Source: Anticarsia gemmatalis
Taxonomy: Eukaryota > Arthropoda > Insecta > Lepidoptera > Erebidae
Assembly (NCBI RefSeq): GCF_050436995.1
Contig: NC_134776.1
Span: 10,891,001 to 10,955,000, forward strand
Reading direction: 5' to 3'
Length of the DNA: 64,000 nucleotides
Under the pieces are notes generated by a model. The model searched no databases, was not told the origin of the DNA, and was given only the letters and a program-made list of their open reading frames with translations. This document shows, one piece after another, positions 31,001-45,100 of this stretch; the stretch's first letter is position 1, and every line of letters begins with the position of its first letter. The translations under genes and the position numbers were made by a program.

Positions 31001-34000
31001 GAATGTCATGTACTTGAAACAGATTATTTTTGTTGTTGTGGTAGAAACACATTGGTCAGATTTTATACGAATTGATTGATTTGCTGTTCTCAATTACAAC
31101 TCCAAGTCTATTTGTTTCAAAAAACCTATGCAGAAGTGGTCTGAGATTAAGAGAGTGAATAATAATTTTATCCTGTATATTTTCCTTAGCCTGTTTGAGT
31201 GCCCCACTGCTAAGCAAAGGCTTCCTCTTTTCGTTCCAAATCAATTAAAATATTGTATTAAAGTGCTCATTTCATCAGATTCAGTAGTGGACAAATTTAT
31301 ATTGGTTACATTGATGATGAATATACTTACTTATGGTCTAGGTAGTTAGTTGGAATGACAATTTCAATCTGTTTCAGTGGCTGATATGTTTCTAGTAGCA
31401 CCTGATATATTATAGAATAATAATATCAAGATCAATCAGATTTTGCTCTATTCAATATCAGCATTAATTAATTCTCGTGCTACGGTCTGTTGGAACTTAT
31501 CGAGCTATGTTTCACGGCGAATCGTGCGGGCTAAAAGTTACCTCCCTTCAACTAGCCATTAGCCAACGGCGTAATACAACGTCTAACATTATACTTACTA
31601 CATCATTTCAGGCAAAGCATTAGAAAAAATGTCTTGGTCGTCCTGACATCTCTGAAATATATACTAACGTATTGTTTATATTTGAAATCATTTGAAGTCT
31701 TATTGTCTAACTCTAAACAGTGATCCACGTAGGTTAGCCTGCTGTTCAATAATCTGTATCTATTGTGATCCAACCCGGGATTTTCTGTGATGATGTGTTC
31801 TATATTTTCGCTGAAGGGATACTATCAGTTTAAGATCATTGTGACCATTGTCAACTATGCAGTAAATTGTAAATAAAGTAATTTTGAAATGTTGTTTGTT
31901 CTAAAATTGTAACATGTTATAATGCACCTATGGTAGATAGTATTTTTGCCAATCTGCTGGCCACATAATATTCCTACACCTATTCAATATTGGATACAAT
32001 CTGTTTGAAACACACTTACCTATTTAGGACTTAGTGATTTTATGTAGGATTTTATAAAAATAGAATCTTCTTCTTATCGTATGGTTAGTGGTCAACCTAG
32101 TGTCAAAGTTGTTCAAGCCACCCGAAGGCCTTTGACATTTATTAATCACATAAAATCGAACATATTCCAGTTTATATCGAAAAAGAGTTCGTGACAAAAC
32201 ATTAAAATTATTTTAGAGGAACGTCTCATCGTCAGAACGCAAAATAATTTGAACAAATGCCAAGTAAACGGGCAAATATCCAATGTGCTGAGATTTTAAT
32301 ATAGGGTGAAAGGCTCAGATTGCAGGAAACGGATGCCCTGTAATAATGTTACATGATCTTACATTGTGTTATCTCACAAACAGCATAAAAAAACGTGCTG
32401 ACGTGTATTTACAAAGTGGCATAACTTTTGATGAAATTCTTAATGCCCTGTAATCCATATTTATGGCCATACTTGCTGTATCATGGTAGACACGAACTGG
32501 AAGATGATAATTTAATATTATTTAAGCAAAACTTGTAACTTAGTATACCTACTTTACTCTTGCTCCAAATAGTCGTAAAAAAAACGTATGTCACAACTAT
32601 TTATCAAACTATATTGTGCTCATATACCTACCTATTACAATTGAAGATGACAGATAAGTGAAAATGCAAACAAGATAGCATAAATAATAATTAATAATGA
32701 GAAATGAAATGTTTGTAGTATTTGGATTGCATCACTGGACGCAACTCTCCAGCTTGGATCTCGTTTCAGCGTAACGTCAAGGATGTTCTTTTTCCATCGG
32801 CATAAACAAGTTAACACGAATGCATTATTATTTCAGTGGTTGTGAATAAAATTGGCGAGGTCAGACGGCGGTGTCCCGCCCCCGTACGATCTTACCTAGG
32901 TACATAACTAATGTGCAGTATTTATATCATTATGATATGCTCGTGGCATACTCTCGCGTTAGTTGTTTATACGGCTTTGTCTCATAGTGTAATAAACATA
33001 ATACAAGTAATAAATATAAACAGCTATTCATATTACAAATTATATAGGAAATTACACTACTTATCTCACTTCTAATCCGGTGCGGAATTGTCAGATTCAA
33101 TTTTTTAAAACAAAACTGTGACTGAAAATTACGAGGCAGAAATTAAGATTTTTTTATTCGAACCTGAAACCAGCGCGCCTTATTGTCACTGATAGGTTCA
33201 AAGGCATTCAAAAAGCTGACTAATATCAAATATATTACAAATTATTCATAAATGACCGGATAGTAAAAACGAATAGTGGAAATTGAAGAAAAGATGCTAT
33301 ATACTTTCTTACACATATATATTATTTATACGTGGCTCCCACCATTTCCTATAGTTTTTTTTGCATCTTACCCAATATCACGTTACGTCAAGAGTCAACA
33401 AGATGAAATGTCATTGAACTTGCAAACTAAAGATTCGCAGTAAAAGACTTATTTTGTGACAGCTAAGTAATAATTATAAAAAAACCAACGACTTTGTAAG
33501 TGCTTTTGGAAAACATCCAGAAACATTTAACATTCTTTCTTGTACTTATTTTTAACCATATAACGTCAATCGGTAATTCAGAGACTAATTCTCACGTTAC
33601 TTGGCAGAATCGGTTTAATGATTTGGTCGCCAACCTTAAAGATAAGGTGAGTAATTGCAAATTATATATAAAAAATAGTACGACCCACAATACCAATTTA
33701 GGAATGTTATTTCTGATAAAGTACCTATATAAACAAGATAAATTGATCGTTTACAACAAAGATTTCGATCATTACTAATTTGTAATTTTATTAATACAAT
33801 GATTTTTAAATTCGTTCAACAGGAAAGTTCACAATAGGTAACGTCAGCTCTAAACTCGTTGAAATAGAGTTTTTTTTCGGAAATAGAATGTACACTGCAC
33901 AGCGACTTTTGGAATACTCGTGTACAGCGACTTTTGTAAATTTCCGGTGTAAAGGTAATTTTGTTTCTAAGTCGCGACTATAACTTATGGCATTTTATTG

Positions 34001-36972
34001 TGTAGGTACAGGTATTTTGTAAATTTGATCTGTTCAGCATTTGGAGCTGACTATATCTACCTACTTAGCTACAGCCATTTTAGCTTATATGCGAGTCGTG
34101 GCCGTCCTTCATCCACAAGGTAACTTTGAAACAGTTAATCAATTTTTATTATCTAGATAGTTAGACATGGTTAACAGTAGTGACTAAACATGCATGATAA
34201 CAACAATTTTTTAAATAAAATACTACATTACTACGATGTACATTTTTAACATTAACAATTTTGAATATTTCTGTCTGCCGTCCTGGCATTTATAAAGATT
34301 TCTACTACAAATCAACTTATACCCTAGATAGATTCACTCTTACTCTAAGGATTGATTTACCAATATAAATATTAGCTAGTCAGAACCTTTATTTTTATAG
34401 AAGGCAATAAACTAATAACAAATACTAACTTTTTTTAGTTTTAGCATGCCACCTTTTGATTTTGTAAATATCTCAGAAGAATACATAAGGTCAATTAGGA
34501 CGACAATATATGATTCACCGTGGTTCCATTGTCATACCCAATTTAAATGTAGTTACACTTTATTTCAGGTAGGCACCTATACGAGTATGACGTTTGGCTA
34601 CAGTCGATAGTAGGCGGTCGATATTTTCGTTGAAAAACAAAAAAACACCGTGTGAGTCGCCCACTAGCCCACACTGTAGTATAGCTACCACGCTGACTAC
34701 AACCCGATGGCATTCAATGAGTAACCCTTTGCGCAATACAGGTGACCGTATTTGAAATCTGCTCGGTATGCGTGATTTGGATCGTTCTTGAAGTTTAACC
34801 TGGAGCAATTTATTGTTCAACAAACAAAATAATGCACTCCACAAAGTGTTTATTGTATAAAATGTGTAGTTTACGAATTAATACCAAATAAATGCAATTA
34901 TTTCATTGTATTTCAATAACTATTGTCCTAAGTATATCTGTAGTGTGATGTTTGTATTGATTGAGTGCGATTTATATTATAAATTATTAATAAAGTTTTA
35001 TCAGCGGTCCTACCATATATATAAAACGTCTATACATGAAACATTTTTACTGTATACCCATGCTAAGCTAACGTAAGAACACTCAAGATAAGTATGAGAA
35101 AAAAACACATCTGAAATATGATGCCATCTTGTGAATTCGAAGCAGTTTAATATAGCCGTGCTCGTATTAATACGCAGCCCACCTAGAAACAAGCGGCATC
35201 GCATAATTCCGCGTCTACCTGTGCAACCCGAGAGTGGGCTCCTACTCAAAAATAGCTTGCGAAAACTGAAATTTCCAGTTGTCCATTATTGTGATTTGAT
35301 TACAATTATTTGCATCATAACGTTGGCAGCTATCTCTTCTGGCTAAGTCACTGTTACTCGTTTTTATGACAATATAAAACTAAACATAGAACAATGATCA
35401 TCGTTACGCGCTGAAACATAAGGCACTGGGTAAAAGCCAAGTGTCTCGTCATAAATTAACAAATGGCTAATCGACTAGTAATCGATTACGATTAGTCTGT
35501 CACAGCTGAGACGAGGACAAGTTCGTTGGACCGGCCTGCGTGTAAACACGAACATTTCTTAGTTTGCGAACATTTCACTTCCATATGTGTTTAATTAATA
35601 AGATCCTTGAATTATATTATTAGTCTTAAGGTAATAAACATAGCGCTCTATCATTCACTAAAATTCGTCAAGTGGGTACTATATGACTATATAAGAACAA
35701 ACCCCTATAACTTTCCTCAGGGCTAGTTTCCATAGGTTTTGCTTCTTTAAATGCTGAAAAATAATCCTATTTTTCCACGCTTAGAACTGAAACAGCTGCG
35801 TTTTTAAGATGAACGGCTTACATTTTATGTATAAAGTTTTCATAATACTTGATTTTGATTTCCCAAACAACAAAATGATAGATAGACAGTGCAGTGATGC
35901 TCTAGTAGTACCTCTATTATCGTATAGTAACGGAACGCTAAGTGTGAACTATTAATTTCATCGCTAATTAACGCGGTATTTCTTTTTTAATATTATTAGT
36001 ACCCACTAAGTATGTAACCAAGGCTAGAACCCCGGTGTTGAAGCTGAAGTACAGAGTAGAACAGTTCGCATATACGTACTTGCAGTCATCGTCTCGTTGC
36101 TCCAGTAATAACATCACACCCCCTTTCCCTTCAGTGCTCTAACGTGCAAGCGCGCCCCCCCCTCCATCGCCCCACAGCTGACTATTGCATTTCAGACCAA
36201 AATAAATTTGTAAATATGCGTCATCGCATGACTGATCTCGCGATTACTTATGAGAATATCTTGGTGCATTTATAGCGACACTTTGTCCGATGAATCAATT
36301 TATGTGGATTTTCTTAGCTTATTTATTCTAATGACGCATTCAGAAACAGTATTTAATTTTACGAAGTACATTACATTATTTTAGTCTTAAAGCTTGTAAT
36401 ACAATCAAAGAACAACGGCGCAGCTCCGCGCGCTTATGAGTTTTTGTTTCAGTATCCTAATTAAGAATGGCCAAAAATTAAGTGTAAGTATCTACTTAGT
36501 AAAGTAACTATTAGTAACAATTTCCGGTTTAACGTCCAAGAGCAGTGATCGTCAAATAATCTAAACGATTACTTACCTTACTCACGATGCTGAAACTTTC
36601 CATGGCCAAAAGTTCTTTGAAACGGTTCAATCGCTCTACAATATTTAAATATATTGACGTTTGCTTTGGATGGGAACTATTCACTTTAATTACTCTAAAC
36701 ACTATTTTCGGGCCCATGTTTCCAGTCTTAATCATTTTTGTTCAAGCAATAATTACTTCGAAAGTTCGTAACTACGTACATGCTGTATGTAACATTATGC
36801 ACAATCATTTATTGTTTCCGTAATTAAGTTATGAGACAGCGGAGAAATTGGGCGTTACAGCCAGTTCCATTATAATAACATCATACTAGAAGAAGCTTTT
36901 CGAGGCAGAAAGAAAACCCCGTAAAACGGAATTCAATTACAATATCTAAACAATGCCATTACAACAAATTTT
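28036..36972. other. AT-rich intergenic spacer
   Basis: No complete gene is recognised. Items seen: a TE scrap at 31188-31235 (gcctgtttgagtgccccact); a small open patch with a consensus donor at 33591-33645; and scattered GC-richer spots (about 29720-29830, 32840-32890, 36100-36190) without supporting signals. Short open frames have no recognisable domain. Confidence 0.5.
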
Positions 36973-37128
36973 AGGCATGCAAGGTTTCCTCACGATGTTT
37001 TCCTTCATGGAGCATGTGATAATTATTTCTAATATACACATAATTTCGAAAAGTCATTGGTGTGTTGCCTCGGGTTCGAACCTGCGACCACTTGCGTGGG
37101 AGGTATCAACTTATACCACTCGGCGTGT
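36973..37128 (+). mobile_element. tRNA-like SINE repeat
   Basis: It starts atgcaaggtttcctcacgat and contains a tRNA B-box-like gggttcgaacctgcgaccac followed by gtgggaggtatcaacttata and ccactcggc. This is the standard order of a widespread lepidopteran tRNA-related repeat. No cloverleaf can be folded, so it is not a tRNA gene. Confidence 0.55.
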
Positions 37129-40100
37129 TCTATCGATCATGTTTCAAATAACATAAATTAATAAAAAAAAGTATGCCCGTTGATTAGGTATATTCACAAA
37201 GTAAAATAAAGCCCCTTCGGGTTAAGAAACGGTAGCAGACAAAGATCCCAAGAATAAAAAAGTGTATTTCTCAGTTTGTACACGCTAATCTCCGAAGCTA
37301 TCTTCTAGACGGGTTTGGATGAAACTGTTTTCTTTATAGCTATTAAGTCTGGGCATTATTTTAGACGGTATAACGCTGATGAGACTTAGTTTTCTTTGTT
37401 AAGAACTGCTTAGTGAATTGCCCGAAGTTAGGAAGTTAAGTGTTTCAGATAGCGCATAAATTCTTCGATCCTGCGCCTAACCTCTTACTGATTGTGTCGG
37501 TTATCAGTCCCACCGGCGGCTATGAGAGTAAAGGAATTGAATGTGTATAACACACTAGAACACAATAAACAACAGTCTTGCATTATTGACTCGTTTCAAT
37601 GAATCTAGCCGCCGTGGCCAAATTTTGCCCAGGAGGACATTATTATAACCTGCGACATGACCCGCGCGGCTCCACTCGCATGAAATATAGTGCGGTCTCG
37701 ACTAACGTACATTTCTCCACTTTACTGCTGAGTTCTCACCATGATACCACGTTTCTTTTTATGCAAAGCGACAGTTTCAATAATGGGAACTAGTTATCAT
37801 ACTTACAGTTGTATAATTTCAGCCCAAAAATGTATGGATCTTAAAACCAGAGTCGATTGTCTGGCAAGGTAGAGTTCCAATTTCAACAAAAGTCTGCGGT
37901 AAAATTCTAAGTGATCTCCAAGTGCTAAAAAACTCAAGCGAGCGATTCTTAGCAAGGTACAACTAACTTATTGCAGTTGAATGTTTAACCATTCGTTAGA
38001 TATTTGCTTGGTTTGGTATTAATAAGAGACTAGTCTCCTTTTTTCTCGTCTCACAGCTCGATCTCACTTAATATGTAGTTGCGAAGATTAGCGTGTACAA
38101 ACAGACGGATAGATTGTTTTTGGCTATGCTACCGTCCACTCCCATCCCCTCTTAAAACAAGACAAGACAATATTTAAAAAAAACAAGCTGTACCGTATTT
38201 AACCTTCGTTCTTAATTTTATAAATTACTTTGTATATTAATAGTGACATATCAGGTGCTTTATTTGTAAATTTTGTAATTGGGTCCCTAGAGATATAGCA
38301 CATTTATTTCACTAGTGAGTAAAAAGAACAATAATTAATAAATCAAAAAATATTCCACGTGCTCTGCTGGACCTCCCGAATTCTTGTATGCCGCTGACCT
38401 GTCTGGTTTCAGTTTTATGCGAAACGAGTTGCATAATATATTTGCGACCTCTTATTGAAGGTCTACATAAATTATTTAAGTCGATTCTCAGTGGTAACAA
38501 ATACACCAAATTAAAAAAATCTCATTGAGATAGCGAAATAGTTGCTCTTAAACAGAGGCTATGAAGAAAAACTGCCTACGTAAGCCTGCTAGCTTCCGTT
38601 CCAAAATCTCATGTCATGAAAGCTTTATGTTTCACTCATAAGGCCTCGATAGAGAACATTGACAATGATGAATAGATGGTATAAAAGACAGGATAATTAA
38701 TTTATAAAAAAAGAGTAAATTTAAATTTGATGGTATTCTAAGGACTAAATAACTTTGAGAGGTACCTTTGTTTTTATGTGATTTATATAATCAAGATGAA
38801 ATGATGAAGATCTTTCCAAAACTACCTACTTTTTTTTTGTTTTGCCTTGTTTTGTTTGGTTTTGTAATGCCAAAATATTTCAAAACTAAAGTATAACTGG
38901 TCTGAATTCACTTACTGTCGTCATAGATGTATATGTAAGCAAATTATCAGTCATCAAAATAACATGACACTAAATTAATATTTTTATTTTGGAATATCCG
39001 GGCCAAAAAATAGATGAAATCAAAATCAGTATATTTATTCATTTAGGTCAATGCTGACATTGGTGGTAGCCAATGATACAGAGAGTGAATTTGCCGCCAG
39101 TTAGGAAAGTAGGGCCAATGACAAGAGCTGAAAAGAAACTACTGGCTAGTTTTTTTAATCGCGCTGAGCCTGAATGCCAGATTTATTATTTGTGCGAAAC
39201 ATTAAAACTTATTATCTAAATCAGACCTAGGAAGGTTGCGGAGTTCACCATATCTAATCCCTCATCATTTAGTTCTCTATTTTTTTTAGTTATCCTTGAA
39301 TTTAACAATAAATTGTTGGCTGTAAACCAATCGTGAACCAGAGCACCATTTACATCATCGAAATGTTTTCTTACGATCTTCTTTAAAAAAAGTGATTATC
39401 AGCAAATCATAAATAATATAGTTTATATAAATTTACATAAAATGTACATTTTTTACCCAAAGATGTGTAAATGTACGTTTTCGTATGCGTAGCAGTCTTT
39501 ATATTAAAGTGAGCTGCCATCCTGATGTCAGGTCCTTCTTCCTGCTACTGAATGCTGAAACTAATACATAACTAATTGATATTGTTTATTTAAATTAATT
39601 GTTGTGACAGCAACCAAAGCTCCGTGACACAAAGAACTACTAGATTCAGTAATTATAACGACTATCATATAAGTGTCAATATTTGACCTAAATGAATAAA
39701 TGATTTGATTTTGATTTTGAACTTGTGTGCCATGCTTTTTAAAAAATAATTATTTGCCGGATAAACCTTGTCGGATATTTTGGTGTACTATGTTTAGTAA
39801 ATCTGCCTGTTTCACCGTTGTCTTGCTTAAAAGCGATTAATTATTTGTGTTATGTTGTGTCATTATTTTCTTTGTAACTGTGTCCCTACAAAATAAATTA
39901 TCAATAACATTAAAATAATACACTCTGTTAGTCAAAAGATTAGACAATATTGTTTCGTCCCTAAACCTAGGTTGTGTTATATCGAGTTAATATTGTATGC
40001 TAATAAAGTAGCAATTAAATGTCGTTTTTTATCAGAAAGAAACATTATTTTGTTAAATAAAAATTGCTAATACATTTTACTTTACTTTATTACTATCAAA

Positions 40101-40698
40101 AAACAATCGTTACCTACGATGACATGTTATCAAATGTATAAAAGCATTCAATTCGTGAATTTATTGGTTCTCATTCTCAGATAGTGAGTCAGAGTAGGGC
40201 AACACACATATTATTTTTCCGTCAGCGTTTTGTCAGCCTTTCTTAAAACCTATACTATTATCAAATATAAGAATAATAATTGGAGAGTCTTTATATAAAT
40301 TCATAGACTCGATTTTTTCCACTTTCCTGCCTAACTTAAGGTTTTGGTAGTAGTGGTAAGTGATCGAAAATTAATACCTATTATATCTGAGATCATTAGT
40401 GCTCAATTATCATACAAGTATTCTGATTTAAGCTAAAACTGATCTTATGTTTAGGTGATGACCACTAGAGGTATGCTGAGACTGGTTTATGCAGCGCTGT
40501 GACTCTAATTCACAACAAAGTAAAATGGCCTGAGAACATTGTGTACATTGAGAACTATTGTACAATGTCATGACACGTATGCTTTCCTTACCAGGCTGTC
40601 ATAACTGACAACATGTACCTACCGTTTAGTTTAGAGTAAAGATTATGAGTAGTGCCACTATTGCATGACTGAATTGTATGCTCTAAGGAACATTTTCA
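37129..40698. other. AT-rich intergenic spacer with repeat tails
   Basis: It contains a scrap of the 'tgacccgcgcggctccactc' repeat at about 37655-37680. A likely non-LTR tail ends near 39720 (tgaataaatgatttgatttt followed by tgattttga). No supported gene, RNA or regulatory block is seen. Confidence 0.5.
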
Positions 40699-40845
40699 TT
40701 AAGATCCGCTTCCAGTTGAGTGATGCGCCCCAAGGATCACAGGTCGGTGTCGTAACAGCTGCTCAAGGAGTTGTCTTCCTTTTGTTGCGCTGATCAGTTT
40801 ACCCTTCAAATCCAAGACCTTCTGGTTGACCTTCTTTATCTCCTC
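40699..40845 (-). CDS. Possible 3' coding exon of an unrecognised coiled-coil protein
   Basis: The minus strand gives 48 codons ending in TAA at 40701-40699: EEIKKVNQKVLDLKGKL, then ISATKGRQLLEQLLRHRP and a short tail ending STGSGS. GC is near 50% in a sea of AT, and the heptad-like Leu/Val spacing is coding-like. The acceptor could be ctgAG ending at 40846 (phase 0). A 39-nt partner at 41138-41100 (KQNNELNRLDIKQ, bounded by cAG and GTGATT) would splice in frame. No start exon was found. The gene would diverge from sallimus. I do not recognise the family; a decayed gene is possible. Confidence 0.35.
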   Translation of the reverse strand, partial: EEIKKVNQKVLDLKGKLISATKGRQLLEQLLRHRPVILGAHHSTGSGS

Positions 40846-41639
40846 CTCAGCCCTTAAAACATACAATAAGTAAAAGAAATGTACCTATCTAAAAAAAATA
40901 GCAAAGAAAGTTGGTAGTAGGAATTTTGTAATCAGAAACTAGTAATAAAAGAAATCACTAGGTTACTGATAAATTTTATGGACAAAATTATAGAATATAC
41001 ATTAAATAATTATATTTTTTTATAATTAAGACAGGATTGATAGGTATCTATGAGTGACAATAATTATAAAACTATAAAGTAATTACTAAGCTCAATCACC
41101 TGTTTAATATCTAACCTATTCAATTCGTTATTTTGCTTCTGAGTAGGTAGTTACGGTAAACACTTGTTTTAAGCAGATTATTGTAATTAAACGTCTGCTG
41201 TTATTACACGACGTTGTTATATGAAGTTGTACATAATATATTATTGCTAATTTTGTGTGAAAAAAAGGTAATGATGATTGATTATGATTTATGATTAAAA
41301 GGTCTGAAAACTTCCCATTACTCGCATTCAATCTATAATGGCTTGCACTTTAATTGTTGCTGTTATTCATATATCGAAACGGTTAATAAGATACATTTTA
41401 AAACTTGTATGGAAAGATTCTCCAAAATATACGTGCTGTGCGGTGTGTGCGGTTTTTGAATAAGGACAATAAAATGTGGGTTCATTATTTACAGTGATAT
41501 TGCTATAGTTAACATGTTGTTAACCTCTTATGCTGCTGTGTGTTGGATCCTGAAAGTTTCTGATTTCTTAAAATTGCTCAGCATAGCAAAATATATTAAG
41601 TATGCGGATTGCAGGAGGGCCTGCGGCCTCATCGTGTGG

Positions 41640-41800
41640 TATACGACTCAGCGGGTGCGCAAGAGTGGGGCGCGTGGAGGAGGGCATGCGGGAGTGCGCG
41701 CGGCTCGAAATAACCCGTCGTATTTCGGTCGCGCCGCCCCCCGCCCTCGCAGTGCCGCCGCCGGCGCAGCGCGCTCTTCTCCGACTCCGCACTATCCGCT
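41640..41800 (+). promoter_or_regulatory. GC-rich upstream region of sallimus
   Basis: A ~160-bp CpG-rich block (gtcgcgccgccccccgccct, cgcagtgccgccgccggcgc) lies 210-370 bp before the first sallimus ATG in otherwise AT-rich DNA. It probably includes the promoter or 5' UTR. No TATA box is evident. Confidence 0.4.
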
Positions 41801-42009
41801 AACTATTCGCAATCGACCGACGTCTTGGTTGTTGGACTTGGGTTATAATGACTTAACTTCTGCTAAATGAACCCGTGGACTAGTATAAGTTTTTCGCAGT
41901 GGCGTATTTGTTTCGTACTACACGAGCGCCGAAACAAGGATTGTTTTGCGATAAGGACTAATAGCGTCGAGTGAGAGTTTTTTGTGCGTTGTGCTGCGGT
42001 GGCGGCGTG

Positions 42010-42166
42010 ATGGAGAAGCAGTCGAGGTGGTCGGAGCAACGCTCCGAGCAGCGCTCCGAGCAGCGCGTGCAGCAGCATTCCGAGCGGCGCGAGCAGATTG
42101 TTCAGCAGCAGGAGCGCGTACAGCGCACCGAGCAGCACTATACTCGTCAGATGCTCACACAACAAG
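42010..42166 (+). CDS. sls: sls exon 1: Gln/Glu/Arg-rich N terminus
   Basis: The ATG at 42010 (ggcggcgtgATGg) begins MEKQSRWSEQRSEQRSEQR. It continues through VQQHSERREQIVQQQERVQR to MLTQQ, giving 52 codons plus one base before the donor GTCAGT at 42167. The frame is open upstream only via GTG. It has no Ig domain and is probably helical. The single G joins TG at 50290 to make Val, continuing ESVGDRLPVTLGRPGEPSPP. Confidence 0.85.
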
Positions 42167-45100
42167 GTCAGTTCAGCGCCGCACTTACTTTATCCACATA
42201 AACATTTCACCCAATACTTGTATTTACACTAAGGTACGCCACCGATATCACTTTCAATGCACCTAGTTTTAAAATTTAATTTTACTAACTTAATGAATAA
42301 GTTATCATGGCTAATGCGAATTTTTTTGTATCGACCTGTCATATTCCTGAAATCCATCATGTATTTGATTGGTGCGGCGACGCGCGGCGAGCGCGAGGCT
42401 CGGTGTGCGGCGCCCACGCGAGCGCCCCAGAATAGCAGCAATATCTCGCTCGCGGTGGAAAAGCGCTATGCACAAATAAAGTTACGCACCAGGAAGAAAC
42501 TAAAGACACTCTCCGGCGGATCGCCCCGTGCGGCGCCTCGCTAGCAGAGACGCGCCGCCACAACTGTTACCCTCCTTAAATCGGTCTTCTCTCCTACGAC
42601 GAAATAATGATTTAACTATATTTGCCTATTATGCAACATAGAAGCGAATTGTCAATAAACACCAAGTTCGACAAGTGAACTCATAGATCACAGTACACTT
42701 AAATGATCATATTAATGATATTGTTGATAGGGCCATGAGGCTGAACTTTATTACAATATTAAGTAAAGCTTAAATGTCCACCACATTGGCGAAACCGCAA
42801 TGTGAGTTCACTCGTCTCTCCATTAAGGTTGCAGCGCGAACTTGTTTTAGTATTAAGAACTTGTTTACTTATAAGGCGCAAACTCTTGTCCTTTTATGGA
42901 ATGTGTACAAATATGTTTCCATTCAAGGATTATTTTTTAGAAGCACGACTACTTGAACGTGCGTCTAACACTTCAACTTTACTAACATAAGTCAATTTAA
43001 TAAGCAGTTTTAAAATAAAACAAATTCAAATTAAGGTACATTTGAAAAATACGTGGGAGGTATTTACATTCTGATAAAACTTAATTAAATTTAATTAATT
43101 AAAGTAATAACTTAAGTAAGCGTTCATACAGAATAGACGAAAAGCATTTAAATTCTTATGCTATTATCTCATAGGTTATTTTTATTCTCCCCTAAAATAC
43201 TATATTCTTAGTATAACATTATACTTTTGATCTTGTTCCATATCAACAAATTAAACATTGAATTTTGGCATCTGTACAAGTATCCAGACATTTACAAGTA
43301 TAGAGAATACCAATTAGTTTTAATAATGACTGTGATTAAAACTATTAAAAATAATGAAAAAAAAATGAGTTAAGGTAGTAGTCGACGACGTAATGCGACC
43401 ACATATACATCGAGGACAGTTGTTCAAACTGAACAACATGTTTAGCATTTAATTAGGTATGTTAAAACTGTAATAGTAGGTTTGCACAGTTAACGTACGT
43501 ATGGTGTTATTTCACATTGGTAGCAAACTACGTGACTCACGAGTAATCAACTCATAATAAACATTCCCAATTCTTTTTCGAGTATGATATTACGCGATGA
43601 GACCAATTACTAAGCTTTTCTTAATTGGTTTGCATGTATATTTTGACCCACTTTTAATTTTTAACAAAGACGAAAGTATAAACTAAACAAGCATCTCTTA
43701 ATCAAATGATAAGCGTAACCGCTCATAAGTCCATGTTGTATGAGTGCAGTCGACGTAACAGGGCTATTATTCGGAGTTTTTACGTTCCATCGGTCTAATT
43801 ATCGGTTTTCTATTTCGACGTATGACTGAGAACTGCAGAATAATAGCGTCATTAGAGTATGACGCGAAAAACGTCGATAAAATGCCATCAACCGACGTTT
43901 TCACTCTTTCTTCACGACCGACGTTCAATAGAAACTGCTTTTAATACTTATCTGTTCATCCATCACATTCACTTTTTACAATCAAACAAGCTGCGGCATA
44001 AACATTTTACGAATGTTACGTGTAATCCATGATATATGATTAAATTTAAATTAAAGGTACATATTTTTTTGTTCATATATTATTTCTAAGCAGGTGTCAG
44101 ATATAACGTGTATACACGTTAAAGACGTGCGTTGTAGCGGTTGACCTGTTTGTTCGGCACATCCCAGTGAACTACATTCTAGGAGTAATAAAAGAGCTCG
44201 TCGCGGGCAATGATTGGCGCCACAGCTAGATGATCATCTCAATGTGTTGGCGTGTTCCGTCTAGCGCGTAGCTAGGACGTATTCACGACTCATTATAACG
44301 TAACATGTTAACTGTAGCGCGTCGCGGTGCGTGCTCACTTCTAAAGTACGAAAAAACTAAAGCTAAAAAAACTAAACGTTGCCAGCAAGTTCACCGTCTC
44401 TAACCACCGCTCATTGTTTATGTGCGGTAGATTATTATCATGTCTAAAACTTTATATCAATATACCTAGCAGAATCTTTAATAAGTGTTCTTAGTTTTCA
44501 TAGAGTCTTGTTTATGTTACCAATAGAAAAACAATATCCGAAATATTATCGATCGATGATTTTATATCTACTCGAAAGCGCAAGTTAAAAAGTTTCAAAA
44601 TGGTTAATCTCTGAGCCGGTAAAAGAAATCTACTTTACTCTATAAAAAATATTATCGATATATATCTATACATCTTTGAACAGCTGATTCACTAACAATT
44701 TATTAGAAAATGCTGCTTGCTCAAATGGTCATTGTTTAATACAATGCGATCACTTCATACAATGATATGCCGTGAATTTTTCTTGCTAACGATTATACAG
44801 ACACGGATATCGAGTTGGACACGCAGATAAGTCACGATTTGTAACCTATTCGAAAGCTTTGGTTTAGAGTCAAAATAGAGATAATGAAATCACGGTCTGA
44901 GTCGAGTTCAGCGCTCACAAATGGTATGTAGCATTTAAACGGTCGAGACAACACTTACCTCGGATACGTACTTACTTTTACCAGCGTTATCTCCAAATTT
45001 ATTATCTCAGCGAACAGTTAAAAGATATACGTGCGCCGGTTACTTTCGCTTGATGCTATAAACGATGGTTCACAAAATAACGCGGTGCATTAAAATAAAA

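Noticed and set aside
34560..34844. 94-codon minus-strand frame
   Set aside because: No recognisable domain or start context; could be part of an old repeat.
37070..37090. tRNA gene suggested by gggttcgaacctgcgacc
   Set aside because: The flanks match a tRNA-derived repeat and no acceptor stem pairs.
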